NCBI GenBank assembly: GCA_045223915.1
Contig: JBGUZU010000034.1
Location: 1-64,000 of the forward strand
Length of the DNA stretch: 64,000 nt
Reading direction: 5' to 3'
From: Ruminimicrobiellum sp045223915
GTDB taxonomy: Bacteria > Elusimicrobiota > Endomicrobiia > Endomicrobiales > Endomicrobiaceae
Made by a program: the position numbers and the translations under genes. The notes under the pieces were generated by a model, which was not told where the DNA came from, did no database searches, and was given only the letters and a program-made list of their open reading frames with translations. This document shows positions 31,701 through 37,539 of this stretch, piece after piece; position 1 is the first letter of the stretch; each line of letters begins with the position of its first letter.

Positions 31701-34694
31701 GCATTGTTATATTTGGATAAGTTAGGCAGTAAAGATTTGACTCCGGCAGAAAACGCTAATATTGAAAGTTATGAAAAAGAAATAGTAAAAGAATTAAAAA
31801 AACAAATAGAGAATAATGAGTTTAAAGTTTTGAATAACCTTGATTTAAGAGCGTACATGATGGGGATATATTTAATACTTAGAGATTTTGCTCACAGGAA
31901 AAAGGTTCCTTATCTTATTGATAATGCACTTATAATTAATTTTTCCGATGGTGTTATGGCAAAAGATAACGGACTTTTTGCAGAAGTAGATTTGTTTATT
32001 GTTATTCACGAATTAACACATCGTATGTTTGATAAACCGAAGAACGGATACCAACTTGTAGATGATGCATTGGACGAGCTTGTTTCTTATATTGTACCGA
32101 ATGTGTTTTTAAGAAAGATAATCAAATTGTCATTTGATGCTTATTCACAGAGACAAAAAAGATACACAATACATCAAGCAAACGGTGTGATAGATTATAT
32201 TAACATGGGAGTAAAATTCCGTTCTTTATATAGTATGTTTGATGAAAAAGCAGACAAGTATGAAATCGAGCAGGAAGTACATTCCGGACCGCTTGCCTTT
32301 TTAGACTATTTATTCAAAGCACATCAAAAGATAGGAAAACCCGTTAATTGGGATGCATTGTTGGATGTGATAAATTATTTACGTACATCGAGAATGGATC
32401 AACTTCAAGTGTTTAGAGAAATATTAAATTTGTATTTTATATATACAACAGAAGATAATTTGTTGACAAAAGAAGATACGGAAAATATAAAAAAAGAAAT
32501 AGAAAAAATGCAAACATGGACAATATTGGTTAGAGAAATATTAGAACTTATAGAAAGTGTATCACCTGATACTTTTAATTTCTTAAAGGGTAGCAATACT
32601 CCATTAGACTATAAGAATGAAATTTTATCGAAAACAAATAAAGCGAAAGAAAGTTTTGAGGAAATTTCAAGAGCTTATCAAATGAAATATCAGTTTTCAA
32701 AGAACGACTTAACGGTTATGCTTATTCTTGATGTATTAAAAAATGTTGAATATGAACAACTTGAAAACAATTTTGACGGTGTAATAGCCGGAATAATAAA
32801 TGTTATAAATAATGCCGCAGAAAATTATTCTATTGATTTAAATAAACAAACTTTTGATCGCACGGATTATCTAAAGTTATCCGCTTTTGTAAAAAGCAGT
32901 TTTGTTGTTGCCGAGAACAAGGGAACAAGTATCAAAGATAACATAATTGCATATATTTCAAAAAATTTAGGGCAAGTTCTATTTGTTGAACCGATGATAA
33001 ATAAAATATTCGGAACAAAAAATTTGAGATATGTGTTTGGTAACAAAAAAGTGTTGGTAACTAGTTCTGAGGAACAGACAGACAGATTAAATAAAATATT
33101 GAGTGACAATAATATCAATAATACAACTGTTGTTACCATGGAAATCGTTAAATCTCCGACAACAGATATAAGGGATGGTATTTATTTAGATGTTACAAAA
33201 GGTATAAAAGCCAAATACGATGAAGATACCAATACAATAACAGTTTATTCCAAAAAAGGTATTGCCGATACCGAAAATATAGAAGAATTAATAATGAAAC
33301 AATATTTCTCTGAAAGAAATGAGGACTCTTTCGATGATGTGATAGCTTTTGCAAATGTAAACGATAGTTCAATGCAAGATATAACGGAAAGACTAAATAA
33401 TGCATATACTGATTCCGTATCAATGCCAAGTAAAGAAACAAATTTTGATTTGTCTTCAAGAACAATAAAAAATCTTAAAACAATGTGTAATCAAGAGTTT
33501 GCTTCTACAGGTATAAAAACATTTATTATTACATCCGACCAGGCAAAAGATTTCGCTAAAGATATAACATCATTACAAAAACAAGATTTTAAATTTATAG
33601 TTTTATGCAAAGTTGATGATATAACCGATATAACAAATTATGACGGATTAATAATAGATGCTTCCGCTACGGATTACGAAGATATAAGTCAATTGTTAAC
33701 TCTTATGGAAAAAGTAAAAAAACAGGTTTTAACACAAGGAGTTGCAAAACAAGTATCCGTAAAATTCAGTAATCCTACATATCAACAATTTAATAGTATG
33801 AATATAAATATATTTGATACTTACGGCATAGTTCCGATAGTCGTAAATTCATATATGGTAAATTCAATTATCGGTAAATGTGCCGTTGAAAAAATAACCG
33901 AAGAGACTATTGATAGATTGATGAGACAAAACAATATTGTTGGTTTGGTCGTAGATGATGCAAGAATTTTTTCCGATAGAAAAAATAAGTTGAGAGAATC
34001 AAATACAAAAGAACAAAAATACAATAAAGGTTATAATGCTTCGTTAAGCAGTAAGTTTGATTATACTTGTAACGATGTAAAATTGTTGGCAGAATATTTG
34101 AGTATCGATATTAATGATGATAATGCATTGAAAAAATTAGATGAATTAGTAGAAAAATTGCATAATGATTCATCGGAATTATATTCAAGTTTAAGCTTGG
34201 ATTCCAGATCTTATTTAGGATATTTGGCCGGTAAAGGCAGATATGAAGAAATGTTAGGCTTTATAAGAGGTATTGCTATGAATTCCGCAAGAACTCAAAT
34301 AATTAAAGGCCTTAATGCAAAAGAAGTTAATTTGGATATGGATAAATTTGCTAAAGAAGCCGGTGGAAAGTATCAAAAAGCATTCCTTACTGTTGCCGTT
34401 CAATTGATGATGGACGATATTGATATAACCGAATTATTGGAAACGGATTTTATAGATTCCGATATGACGGTAAAACAATATTTAGATTCTGTTTATGAAA
34501 AAGTTAATATAAATATTGAGGATATATTGAAACAGAACGAATTTAAGATAGAAAGAACAAAAGATACTGCAAAAACAATAGAAGACTTCAAGAACTATGT
34601 AGTATTGTTAGATAACTTGAAGATTATCAAAGAAACAACTGCAAACTTCGATATGTCTATGAAGGCAGTTAGAGGTATATTGTCCGCTGCATAA
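19800..34694 (+). CDS. giant exported multi-domain protein 1 (4964 residues)
   Basis: One uninterrupted frame. The ATG at 19800 is chosen because its signal peptide and the DLHCH motif (77-81) then fall exactly where they do in giant ORF 2; TTG 19767 has a GAGGGGG tract before it and is an alternative. Parts in order: signal peptide (about 1-34); shared N-domain with DLHCH and GGFH (His478); long helical stretches; clan CD peptidase-like pair His1238 (FDGHG) and Cys1283 (FASCHS); two near-identical membrane modules (about 1424-1550 and 1753-1879) each ending THFIWN; M48 metallopeptidase (HELQH 2006-2010, Glu2032, then AHPNTEDRL); UbiB/ABC1 kinase-like (ASIG near 3124, Lys3144, ADLHTGN from 3289, Asp3308); second HExxH site (HELTH 4070-4074); tail RGILSAA. 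Function unknown. Confidence 0.85.
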   Translation: MIKTFKTKFNKIISLLTATSLLISFVVGPTAASAINNEQTAKEYNQIFKEFILPYSYGKITKSHFAGTDRVIINIQDLHCHPKVQKNIANVIETFDKKYGVNNIYLEGAYGNVSTKWITDQIKKDKNLLEKMMDTGRLTGAEYYSAISGKTEIIKGLEEKEPYLDNIARLGSILDSQEKIDLILKSLDESVNEVKKQYYSKRQYKLERLFEDYKQGKITSQKYYTLLSKHIDKLGIDLTKYENSLIYLTLLSLQKDLDYKKITAELQGLVSILKQQLPYNIYKSLLENTSNFQELEKFYSYVIQLDKSYDLNISLRFPELNKYFGYIELSKKLNPVELLKEDEFLSQEINTRFSQTPAQKDVVFLVHFGRYLRDYVTTKITLEDYKYYKENIEQYRKIYNKYVDNRVLSLLDEYIAQIDKFYEINMDRNLYFTKNMFEENEQFVQIEQVKQAFDDINRIISNMDEVKRVDVVVTGGFHSQTVTELLEQQNVSYIVITPNVTDGIKLAEETYYELAKEQSKISFQTIAPVIASLSPQLQAILLNKIESEDTENIEQIMKMDEFERAQTIADLAAAKLLESDDLGNLEETLNEIVENLVDEYHKEKVTPELVSEIKNLQEVLKDKEKLQKVIDLLSEGTAKQSVMLVSDMVAVLYKQISDILVPFANKERLETDEDVLPLKDFDEDEDFGDSDIEKDGAYEDDEYYGYDVFDSLELWFSDAELIELSREIIKEGQYNENIEKFIEYLGRHNMADYELLSKILAELKSINNSEIKKEYCGVLYALTDKKIFNDKQKVAKAKEDIMSFLEKPRNIQLRFCELFPKVFAGHDETVYSFFTALLDCVNENEYTNTDFDFLVTICRYSFLVTDLETKENIYDFLTLNIEKRRLLYSFYQAPKVHTDIEINRVTLNFMLSVLHKYNLTDEQFNYIMTLICSVNITKNTFEQKYVNNLKEKELNMFVLENFKYVNSYSRYLLDLIFSDVEETKVEIFVSKLQKIVDLFDDLQEYKIDTLDTENKCFALEVFLNDGFEAYCKDNNINDLVKQYQLAIRVSRKIYPILGDKISATPIDKMDNIINKTLEYYKKVDKIISFLTLFTNKTAIFSLHNNERNPDKKSFRFTPDGIKEILKRLEIEPEVFESIEISFMDKVLDFIRKIEQDEIDKQVLLDFVNNLDGSVIVKKDILEYLAKKENSTIPKKTIIRYVTRLKISERFVEVNRYLKHIEHFNDYGQEKGVFIFDGHGASDGKSISYSETGSVTVNQIAQALINAHNNGVNLENLTLVFASCHSYKFADNIINELIKNGIDSFPQILTDAGKETIYGYTKAVDMDGKQTKVSNLFYSLLKYLDSKTQEEREQMKGRLSFKDVADAPRYLSNNTVFVTNQEINKLNNELETDILGIINEQESENTEAPVKNDVAYAGRYRLYAEMMLPSTQKALNKIGNIGIIKAVYKEKSGENFRFTTLGVALGALIETFSFWSPNFIKAHNFDPSIQAGMTAVVWVIRALSIGIGIWTGSILALFLAETITHFIWNMAVILTGRQDLLLQTSKTEEITASQQKWTMSNISKEAPYTEKYKLVYYIFEKNCRNLDIVFPEELEYIIIDNIIDAYDSSFGEILDFEDWVYNRLIINIIDFQQKQNRLMDGLNDCRPDDKEDILWIFSQCLVGPRNPQFRLNNIIAVATKMEEANKVSFSDEVYNVLNILQRYNASEAEQIFINMGLIEIPNALYKQVMDDREFKQLEDSIRENENRKMIVISEMMLPSTQRALNKIGNIGIIKAIYKEKSGENFRFTTLGVALGALIETFSFWSPNFIKAHNFDPSIQAGMTAVVWAVRALSIGIGIWTGSILALFLAETITHFIWNMAVILIGRQDLLLQTSKTEEITIPKQEAKEETGRDFSQEEIDKFEHHLQTTTLQKDIQYQYQPNPALKKNVEEIFGNLLDAMVAQGKITKEERQQYRIHYYFSPVANAYTVINSKDVFIFSELLYELAEEMHKEGKELTKDHIAAILAHELQHTTQKNRVYTDYKATKGDDKRKEYDADRESIFILEQAGYNPRAVEEIMSALIPLSRTDALSAFFDAHPNTEDRLKEISEILEDPSLVFLSMTTAQQPLNLSSLQKYGQDFQEYLNANFDKGTNSVYYLDEKSLQKILDETDFFEKMSIFDIAKYIGNNKNFIINTVLNGNYKFFTKAENDFIKSCSAEEKEFIYSLLFSTSSSFFYSNRDDDNNIIKNLENAQKTRLFDFCINVLEPTKIKNDDILFNMVATMNPTQATLQAFLDFRKNNGITISSYTEEDAYFYLTNYKYLTDREISSLLDKLIPKDDDFFSLSDDNDLNDYLLSTIFESFSQEQKNESLKIILKILTENKDLFFMCKDPVGFINTVLDSEVLTKQEKLEYLLILSKYIEKHKPLLTYQLLNLFDELNSDKTDFEKLVHLFEVLNTSENNYYLAQIFSYSELMTRYKIFEHDFDAEELKNFAFAIKNFTVKFDVFFLGYFLKLKNPNVKFYFTTKYESYFDEKYSDGVCLYPEMDVEKIDKNLLKDITLDDLIEFQNFMMDNHYYCQNISLLANFVADNILNLNAAEKVKIKKLLTLLPKGENHISIKENVSAIPYEHLKNLVDMQIFYKDMDEQTREVPKSETETSFIAFYVPFLEFRTFNPDYSAVSFEQMVENIKNHFDAYDYLRELEKEDQDKLEIYYSEGIEKMGNPDVPEERIRNMEIEKAWLVELHKIFGLSPEERKVEFNYGEETLVYTYFEINEQLFNNLNLVPTAQQAQQLVNAFSIIKKELPQEMVDVYAKLVYSLLKRNSNLSVFSSAKNNLELLDLLFEDFSVVKDDYITELLDSYDVTVEEYKEIISKTRLYFFSLNSEDNNKNVSSMEIINTILPTMSDSEKIKFFFWLLSGNDSYKPQMLKQVKISNFKYEGEINFDSLQQSFRLMTKTERENFIRRILLGKSGILEKGKASAERNGKEFEQGLKNVLFDDFFLSSLGSSKIKASSISIVFKEVFSIVFNNLSDERKVLFVNNLISALAEIKSSDEKDGDEQKARQLGRLIVALGTSSGVAVVKLLQILSNNKIFEALDDKYGSVINEEVAKVKDENEPLSKSVLFQYLEKLGLSAVIDYVGKRLGSASIGLTYLLKLKNIKDLLVAKVKRPNINKTYDEDFKIAEKLIEYFKSSRSLLDDIYKKTLPEAGTLKSLFNRELNFEEEAENLDDFSEQLKNRNSKIRVPQLIKVINGTTVYNQNLFLQTTAKGTTLDKIKGSKKQKSRIYSEVLKEFFTEIFVDPIENGQALYHADLHTGNIFVDEKGTISFIDLGGVGKVSAQQSKALKDIFMYLYAGKYNDFINALKSYNSKLYEDLKHENALNKIEEILNRKTSLESKFVDLFEIFNSLENIDSDFMMFIQAISKISGYLDKLDKKDQLTLLNNLSFDRNIQFKIIADNILTYIVSAFKKIQFNKKQQEKSQEITQEDIFREKLLSVYPDMSSEDIDLLLSLDPVVLEYIKSNTFNLTQQQLMMCGPLADKLYKGKIITEQNNKMNLLFKIASTTTFSEKNIEKLLALDENTIEKIISEITEDEKIEILFAKTEQFNIALVYKNDDFFSGNKNFERALMFAKGDKLNKSQSMMHFIDADSELIKAKILFGGLPATLTEELLRNDRKLNSLYHILKDINLSLEEDRDAIEILALLTETEIGNIEFELRTLSYSSNKNVKRFLSLYKDYRDIFSKKGESTTLAAFVTNNQNDGQIREFFDLAIKNNSIETIKSISYTDISFDISLSSEFALKLILFRSKALGIPIDKNDSNFSDIIEILKNISSTGKERILNLDEDTYTKLFSIKNNETLIVLLKHISKYSYYDRRDFEYLLNEAVLAETKDVSSIGQQQIPEEFVNLTDDYNQFEHMENLPDFAETKIEEEKRQNAVEFFNDQIESIASQSYQFAFMGNTKYLYLLQNRKNKDSLLKIVSNANINLKFRLLALLYLDKLGSKDLTPAENANIESYEKEIVKELKKQIENNEFKVLNNLDLRAYMMGIYLILRDFAHRKKVPYLIDNALIINFSDGVMAKDNGLFAEVDLFIVIHELTHRMFDKPKNGYQLVDDALDELVSYIVPNVFLRKIIKLSFDAYSQRQKRYTIHQANGVIDYINMGVKFRSLYSMFDEKADKYEIEQEVHSGPLAFLDYLFKAHQKIGKPVNWDALLDVINYLRTSRMDQLQVFREILNLYFIYTTEDNLLTKEDTENIKKEIEKMQTWTILVREILELIESVSPDTFNFLKGSNTPLDYKNEILSKTNKAKESFEEISRAYQMKYQFSKNDLTVMLILDVLKNVEYEQLENNFDGVIAGIINVINNAAENYSIDLNKQTFDRTDYLKLSAFVKSSFVVAENKGTSIKDNIIAYISKNLGQVLFVEPMINKIFGTKNLRYVFGNKKVLVTSSEEQTDRLNKILSDNNINNTTVVTMEIVKSPTTDIRDGIYLDVTKGIKAKYDEDTNTITVYSKKGIADTENIEELIMKQYFSERNEDSFDDVIAFANVNDSSMQDITERLNNAYTDSVSMPSKETNFDLSSRTIKNLKTMCNQEFASTGIKTFIITSDQAKDFAKDITSLQKQDFKFIVLCKVDDITDITNYDGLIIDASATDYEDISQLLTLMEKVKKQVLTQGVAKQVSVKFSNPTYQQFNSMNINIFDTYGIVPIVVNSYMVNSIIGKCAVEKITEETIDRLMRQNNIVGLVVDDARIFSDRKNKLRESNTKEQKYNKGYNASLSSKFDYTCNDVKLLAEYLSIDINDDNALKKLDELVEKLHNDSSELYSSLSLDSRSYLGYLAGKGRYEEMLGFIRGIAMNSARTQIIKGLNAKEVNLDMDKFAKEAGGKYQKAFLTVAVQLMMDDIDITELLETDFIDSDMTVKQYLDSVYEKVNINIEDILKQNEFKIERTKDTAKTIEDFKNYVVLLDNLKIIKETTANFDMSMKAVRGILSAA
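24067..24448 (+). repeat. intragenic direct repeat, copy 1
   Basis: A 382-base segment inside giant ORF 1 that recurs 987 bases downstream without gaps and with about 16 mismatches counted by eye (about 96% identity). It encodes a module with two hydrophobic segments ending in an HxxxN motif (HFIWN). The offset is a multiple of three, so the frame is kept. Confidence 0.9.
25054..25435 (+). repeat. intragenic direct repeat, copy 2
   Basis: Second copy of the 382-base segment at 24067-24448. The 605 bases between the copies encode a helical region found once. The near identity of the copies in an otherwise diverged protein points to a recent duplication or to gene conversion. Confidence 0.9.
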
Positions 34695-34698
34695 TAAA

Positions 34699-34751
34699 AT
34701 TGCCTTCGTTAATTTTTAGTTTATAGTTTGTTATTGGTGGTTTGTGGTTGA
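34699..34751. repeat. intergenic hairpin core with heptamer array
   Basis: A degenerate hairpin (AAAATTGCC...TTAATTTTT, about 34697-34717) is followed by five degenerate 7-mers of the type TAGTTTR/TGGTTTG (34717-34751). It lies between the convergent ends of giant ORF 1 and birA and belongs to the family described at 54111-54313. Confidence 0.5.
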
Positions 34752-34780
34752 AGTTTTTTCGTTTTTAAACTTATGACTTG

Positions 34781-35578
34781 TCAATTTTGCGAAACAAAAT
34801 TTATTGAAATTTCTTCGCACTCAAGAATCGATATGTTGTTATCAGCATCCTTCACAACGAGGTTTCCTGTATTGTTTATATCAATAGCCGTTGCAGTATA
34901 AACTTTATTATCTTTTGTGTAGGTAATTTCTTTGTTTAATACCAAAGAAAGAGATTTATATTCTTTAATAATTTTTTTGTCGTAAATATCTTTTGATAAA
35001 TCAAAAAGGTTATTTAGAATTTCTGCAATAAGTTTGTTCCTTGATAAATCGTTACACATAATTGAACCGGCTTTATCTTGTATATCTTTAGGAAAGTTTT
35101 CTGTAGATATATTTATCCCTATACCTGAAACAATTGCTTTGCTTTTCATATTGTTAAAATCACAGATGCTTTCTACAAGTATTCCGCAGATTTTTTTTTT
35201 GTTAAGATAAATATCGTTAATCCATTTTATTTGCGGATTAAGATTTGTAAGTCTTGTTATTGCTCTGCATACCGCTATTGCAGAAATTAGTGTAATTAAA
35301 GAAACATCTTTTATAGGTAACGATTTTTCTAATATTGTTGAAAAATATATTCCTGTATTTGCGGGGGAATAAAAGTTTCTTGCAAATCTGCCTCTACCCT
35401 TAGTTTGTGTGTTTGCAATTACTGTTGTTCCGTTTTGGAATTTGTTTGAATTTATTAAATCCTTTGCAAAATCATTTGTTGAAGATAATGTATCAAAAAT
35501 TTTTATATCAAAATTTTTGTAATGCTCAAAAAGATTTTGTTTTATTTCTTGTTCGGATAAATCGTTAAGATTTGTCAT
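34781..35578 (-). CDS. birA: biotin--[acetyl-CoA carboxylase] ligase, catalytic and C-terminal domains only
   Basis: A 265-residue biotin protein ligase. It activates biotin with ATP and attaches it to a lysine of biotin carboxyl carrier protein. The catalytic domain shows SSTNDFAKDL, the biotin/AMP loop as GRGRFARNF, LKWINDIY (usually KWPND) and GIGINIS; the C-terminal SH3-like region follows. The N-terminal DNA-binding domain of the bifunctional repressor type is missing, so this is a monofunctional ligase that should not regulate biotin genes. Its ATG lies two bases after the stop of the aminotransferase gene upstream on the same strand, so the two are one operon. Confidence 0.93.
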   Translation of the reverse strand: MTNLNDLSEQEIKQNLFEHYKNFDIKIFDTLSSTNDFAKDLINSNKFQNGTTVIANTQTKGRGRFARNFYSPANTGIYFSTILEKSLPIKDVSLITLISAIAVCRAITRLTNLNPQIKWINDIYLNKKKICGILVESICDFNNMKSKAIVSGIGINISTENFPKDIQDKAGSIMCNDLSRNKLIAEILNNLFDLSKDIYDKKIIKEYKSLSLVLNKEITYTKDNKVYTATAIDINNTGNLVVKDADNNISILECEEISINFVSQN

Positions 35579-35580
35579 TG

Positions 35581-36768
35581 CTATTTCTTTAAAGCAGATT
35601 CAAGTCTGTTAAGACCTTCAACTATTTTTTCCATAGAAGTTGCGTAAGAAAATCTTATAAAACCTTTTGCTCCGAAAGCGGATCCCGGAACGACGGCAAT
35701 TTTTGCTTCTTCAAGTAAATAATCCGCAAGTTCGATATCCGTATTTATAAGTTTTCCGTTATAAGTCTTTTCCAATAGGTTTGATATGTTTGGGAAAACA
35801 TAAAATGCACCTTCGGGCTTTAAGCAAGTTATACCGTTTATTTTGTTAAGTCTGTCTACGATATAGTTTCTTCTTTTTTCAAATTCAACTCTCATAGTTT
35901 CCAAGCAAGATTTATCTCCGTTTAATGCTTCGGTTGCAGCTTTTAACGAAATAGATGTCGGACAAGATGTTGACTGACTTTGCATTTTTGTCATTGCCGC
36001 GATTATTTCTTTAGGACCGGCAGCATACCCTATTCTCCAACCAGTCATTGCAAATGCTTTTGAAACACCGTTTACAACAATGGTATGATCTTTAACTTCT
36101 TTTGATACTTGCGCTATAGAAAAGAATTTAAAGTTATCATAAACAAGTTTCTCGTATATTTCGTCTGAAATTATTAATAAATTGTTCTTTATACAAATAT
36201 CTGCAATTTCTTCAAGCTCTTCTTTTGTGTATGTGTTTCCCGTAGGATTTGAAGGAGAATTTAATATAAATGCTTTTGTTTTCTTTGTTATAACTTTTTC
36301 TATTTCTGTCGGTTTTACTTTAAAATGGTTTTTGTCGCTTGTTGTAATAAATACGGGAACTGCTCCTGCAAGAACTGCCATATCAGGGTAAGATACCCAA
36401 TAAGGTGCGGGAATTATAACTTCGTCACCTTCATCAAATATTGTTTGAAACAAATTAAATAAAGAATGTTTACCGCCGCAAGAAACCATAACTTCTTCTC
36501 TGGTATATTCAAGATTATTGTCTTCTTTAAACTTTTTTATTATGGCATCTTTTAAATCGGGAGTTCCCGAAACAGGACAATATTTTGTAAACCCGCTATT
36601 TATTGCTTTTATTGCTGCATCTTTTATATTTTGCGGTGTATCGAAATCCGGTTCACCTGTTCCGAAACTTATTATATCTACACCTTTTGCTTTTAATGCT
36701 TTTGCTTTTGCATCGATTGCCAATGTCGGCGATGGTTTTATTGATTGAAGTCTTTTTGAAATGTACAT
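35581..36768 (-). CDS. aspC: aspartate aminotransferase (class I, PLP-dependent)
   Basis: A 395-residue fold type I aminotransferase. It exchanges the amino group between aspartate and 2-oxoglutarate. Key parts: SFGTGEPDFDTP near the N-terminus, YCPVSGTPDLK, APYWVSYPDM, NSPSNPTGNTY with the PLP-contacting Asn, ISDEIYEKLVY with the Asp, and the Schiff-base lysine in VNGVSKAFAMTGWRIGY. The pattern is that of thermophile/Bacillus-type (subgroup I-gamma) enzymes, which may also accept prephenate; the exact specificity is not proved. The ATG at 36768 is preceded by GAGGA; the frame extends six codons further up without support. It is divergent from rplU. Confidence 0.9.
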   Translation of the reverse strand: MYISKRLQSIKPSPTLAIDAKAKALKAKGVDIISFGTGEPDFDTPQNIKDAAIKAINSGFTKYCPVSGTPDLKDAIIKKFKEDNNLEYTREEVMVSCGGKHSLFNLFQTIFDEGDEVIIPAPYWVSYPDMAVLAGAVPVFITTSDKNHFKVKPTEIEKVITKKTKAFILNSPSNPTGNTYTKEELEEIADICIKNNLLIISDEIYEKLVYDNFKFFSIAQVSKEVKDHTIVVNGVSKAFAMTGWRIGYAAGPKEIIAAMTKMQSQSTSCPTSISLKAATEALNGDKSCLETMRVEFEKRRNYIVDRLNKINGITCLKPEGAFYVFPNISNLLEKTYNGKLINTDIELADYLLEEAKIAVVPGSAFGAKGFIRFSYATSMEKIVEGLNRLESALKK

Positions 36769-36797
36769 GGTATTCCTCACACACATATATAAATATT

Positions 36798-36820
36798 AAG
36801 GTACTTTTAAAAAGTATCTT
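36798..36820. promoter_or_regulatory. dyad in the aminotransferase promoter region, possible operator
   Basis: AAGGTACTTTT (36798-36808) and AAAAGTATCTT (36810-36820) are inverted copies with one mismatch around a single base. The dyad covers the likely -10 box (TAAGAT on the minus strand, 36816-36821) of a promoter whose -35 box TTGACT is at 36838-36843. A repressor site is possible; no regulator is seen nearby. Confidence 0.35.
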
Positions 36821-36865
36821 AATTTGCTAAAATAATAAGTCAAAAGTGTTAAGATTAAAAATATC

Positions 36866-36894
36866 TTGACATATTTATTTTATTTTTGTAAATT
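36866..36894 (+). promoter_or_regulatory. promoter of the rplU-rpmA-obgE operon
   Basis: Perfect TTGACA at 36866-36871, a 17-base spacer and TAAATT at 36889-36894. The start would be near 36901, about 35 bases before rplU. It is back to back with the promoter of the minus-strand aminotransferase operon. Confidence 0.55.
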
Positions 36895-36935
36895 ATACAG
36901 ATTATAAAGATGTAAGTCAATGGGAGTAAATGAAA

Positions 36936-37250
36936 ATGTACGCAATAGTAATGACAGGTGGAAAGCAGTATAAAGTAGAAAAAGGAATGAACGTAGTTAT
37001 TGAAAAACTTGACGAAGCAGAAGTTGGTAAGGAAGTTGTTTTGGATCAAGTTTTAATGATAGCAGACGGCGACAAAGCAACAGTAGGTAAACCTACGGTT
37101 GAAGGTGCAAAAGTAACTGCAAAAGTTGTTGCACAAAAAAGATTGCCTAAGGTTCTTGTATTTAAGAAAAAAGCTAAAACAGGTTACACAAAAATGCAAG
37201 GACACAGACAATATGTAACAGAAATAGAAGTAGTTGATATTAAGGCTTAA
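36936..37250 (+). CDS. rplU: 50S ribosomal protein L21
   Basis: A 104-residue L21 starting MYAIVMTGGKQYKVEKG, the usual N-terminus of the family, and ending in the 23S rRNA-binding part KAKTGYTKMQGHRQYVTEIEV. Two ATGs, at 36930 and 36936, are possible; the second is chosen because the GGGAG at 36922-36926 is nine bases from it but only three from the first. It is first in the classical rplU-rpmA-obgE operon. Confidence 0.95.
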   Translation: MYAIVMTGGKQYKVEKGMNVVIEKLDEAEVGKEVVLDQVLMIADGDKATVGKPTVEGAKVTAKVVAQKRLPKVLVFKKKAKTGYTKMQGHRQYVTEIEVVDIKA

Positions 37251-37271
37251 GAGTTTTAGGAGAAGAAGAAA

Positions 37272-37532
37272 ATGGCACATGTAAAAGGACAAGGTTCTAC
37301 CAGTAACGGTAGAGATTCACAAGGTAAAAGATTAGGTGTAAAAATATATGGCGATCAATTTGCACAAGCAGGTGCAATAATTGTTAGACAAAGAGGAACA
37401 AAATATCACCCGGGAACAAACGTTGGTATGGGAAAAGATAACACTTTGTTTGCAAAAGTTGCAGGAACTGTAAAATTTATTAGAAGAGCAGGAGACAGAT
37501 GTTTTGTTAATGTAGAACCTTCTGCAAACTAA
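37272..37532 (+). CDS. rpmA: 50S ribosomal protein L27
   Basis: An 86-residue L27. It begins MAHVKGQGSTSNGRDSQGKR with no N-terminal extension of the Firmicutes type that needs cleavage; the N-terminal tail reaches the peptidyl transferase centre. YHPGTNVGMGKDNTLFA is the conserved core. AGGAGAAG lies before the ATG. The next gene starts 7 bases after the stop. Confidence 0.97.
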   Translation: MAHVKGQGSTSNGRDSQGKRLGVKIYGDQFAQAGAIIVRQRGTKYHPGTNVGMGKDNTLFAKVAGTVKFIRRAGDRCFVNVEPSAN

Positions 37533-37539
37533 GGATAAA

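Noticed and set aside
34781..35578. BirA as repressor of biotin genes
   Set aside because: The N-terminal helix-turn-helix domain is absent; the protein begins close to the catalytic domain.
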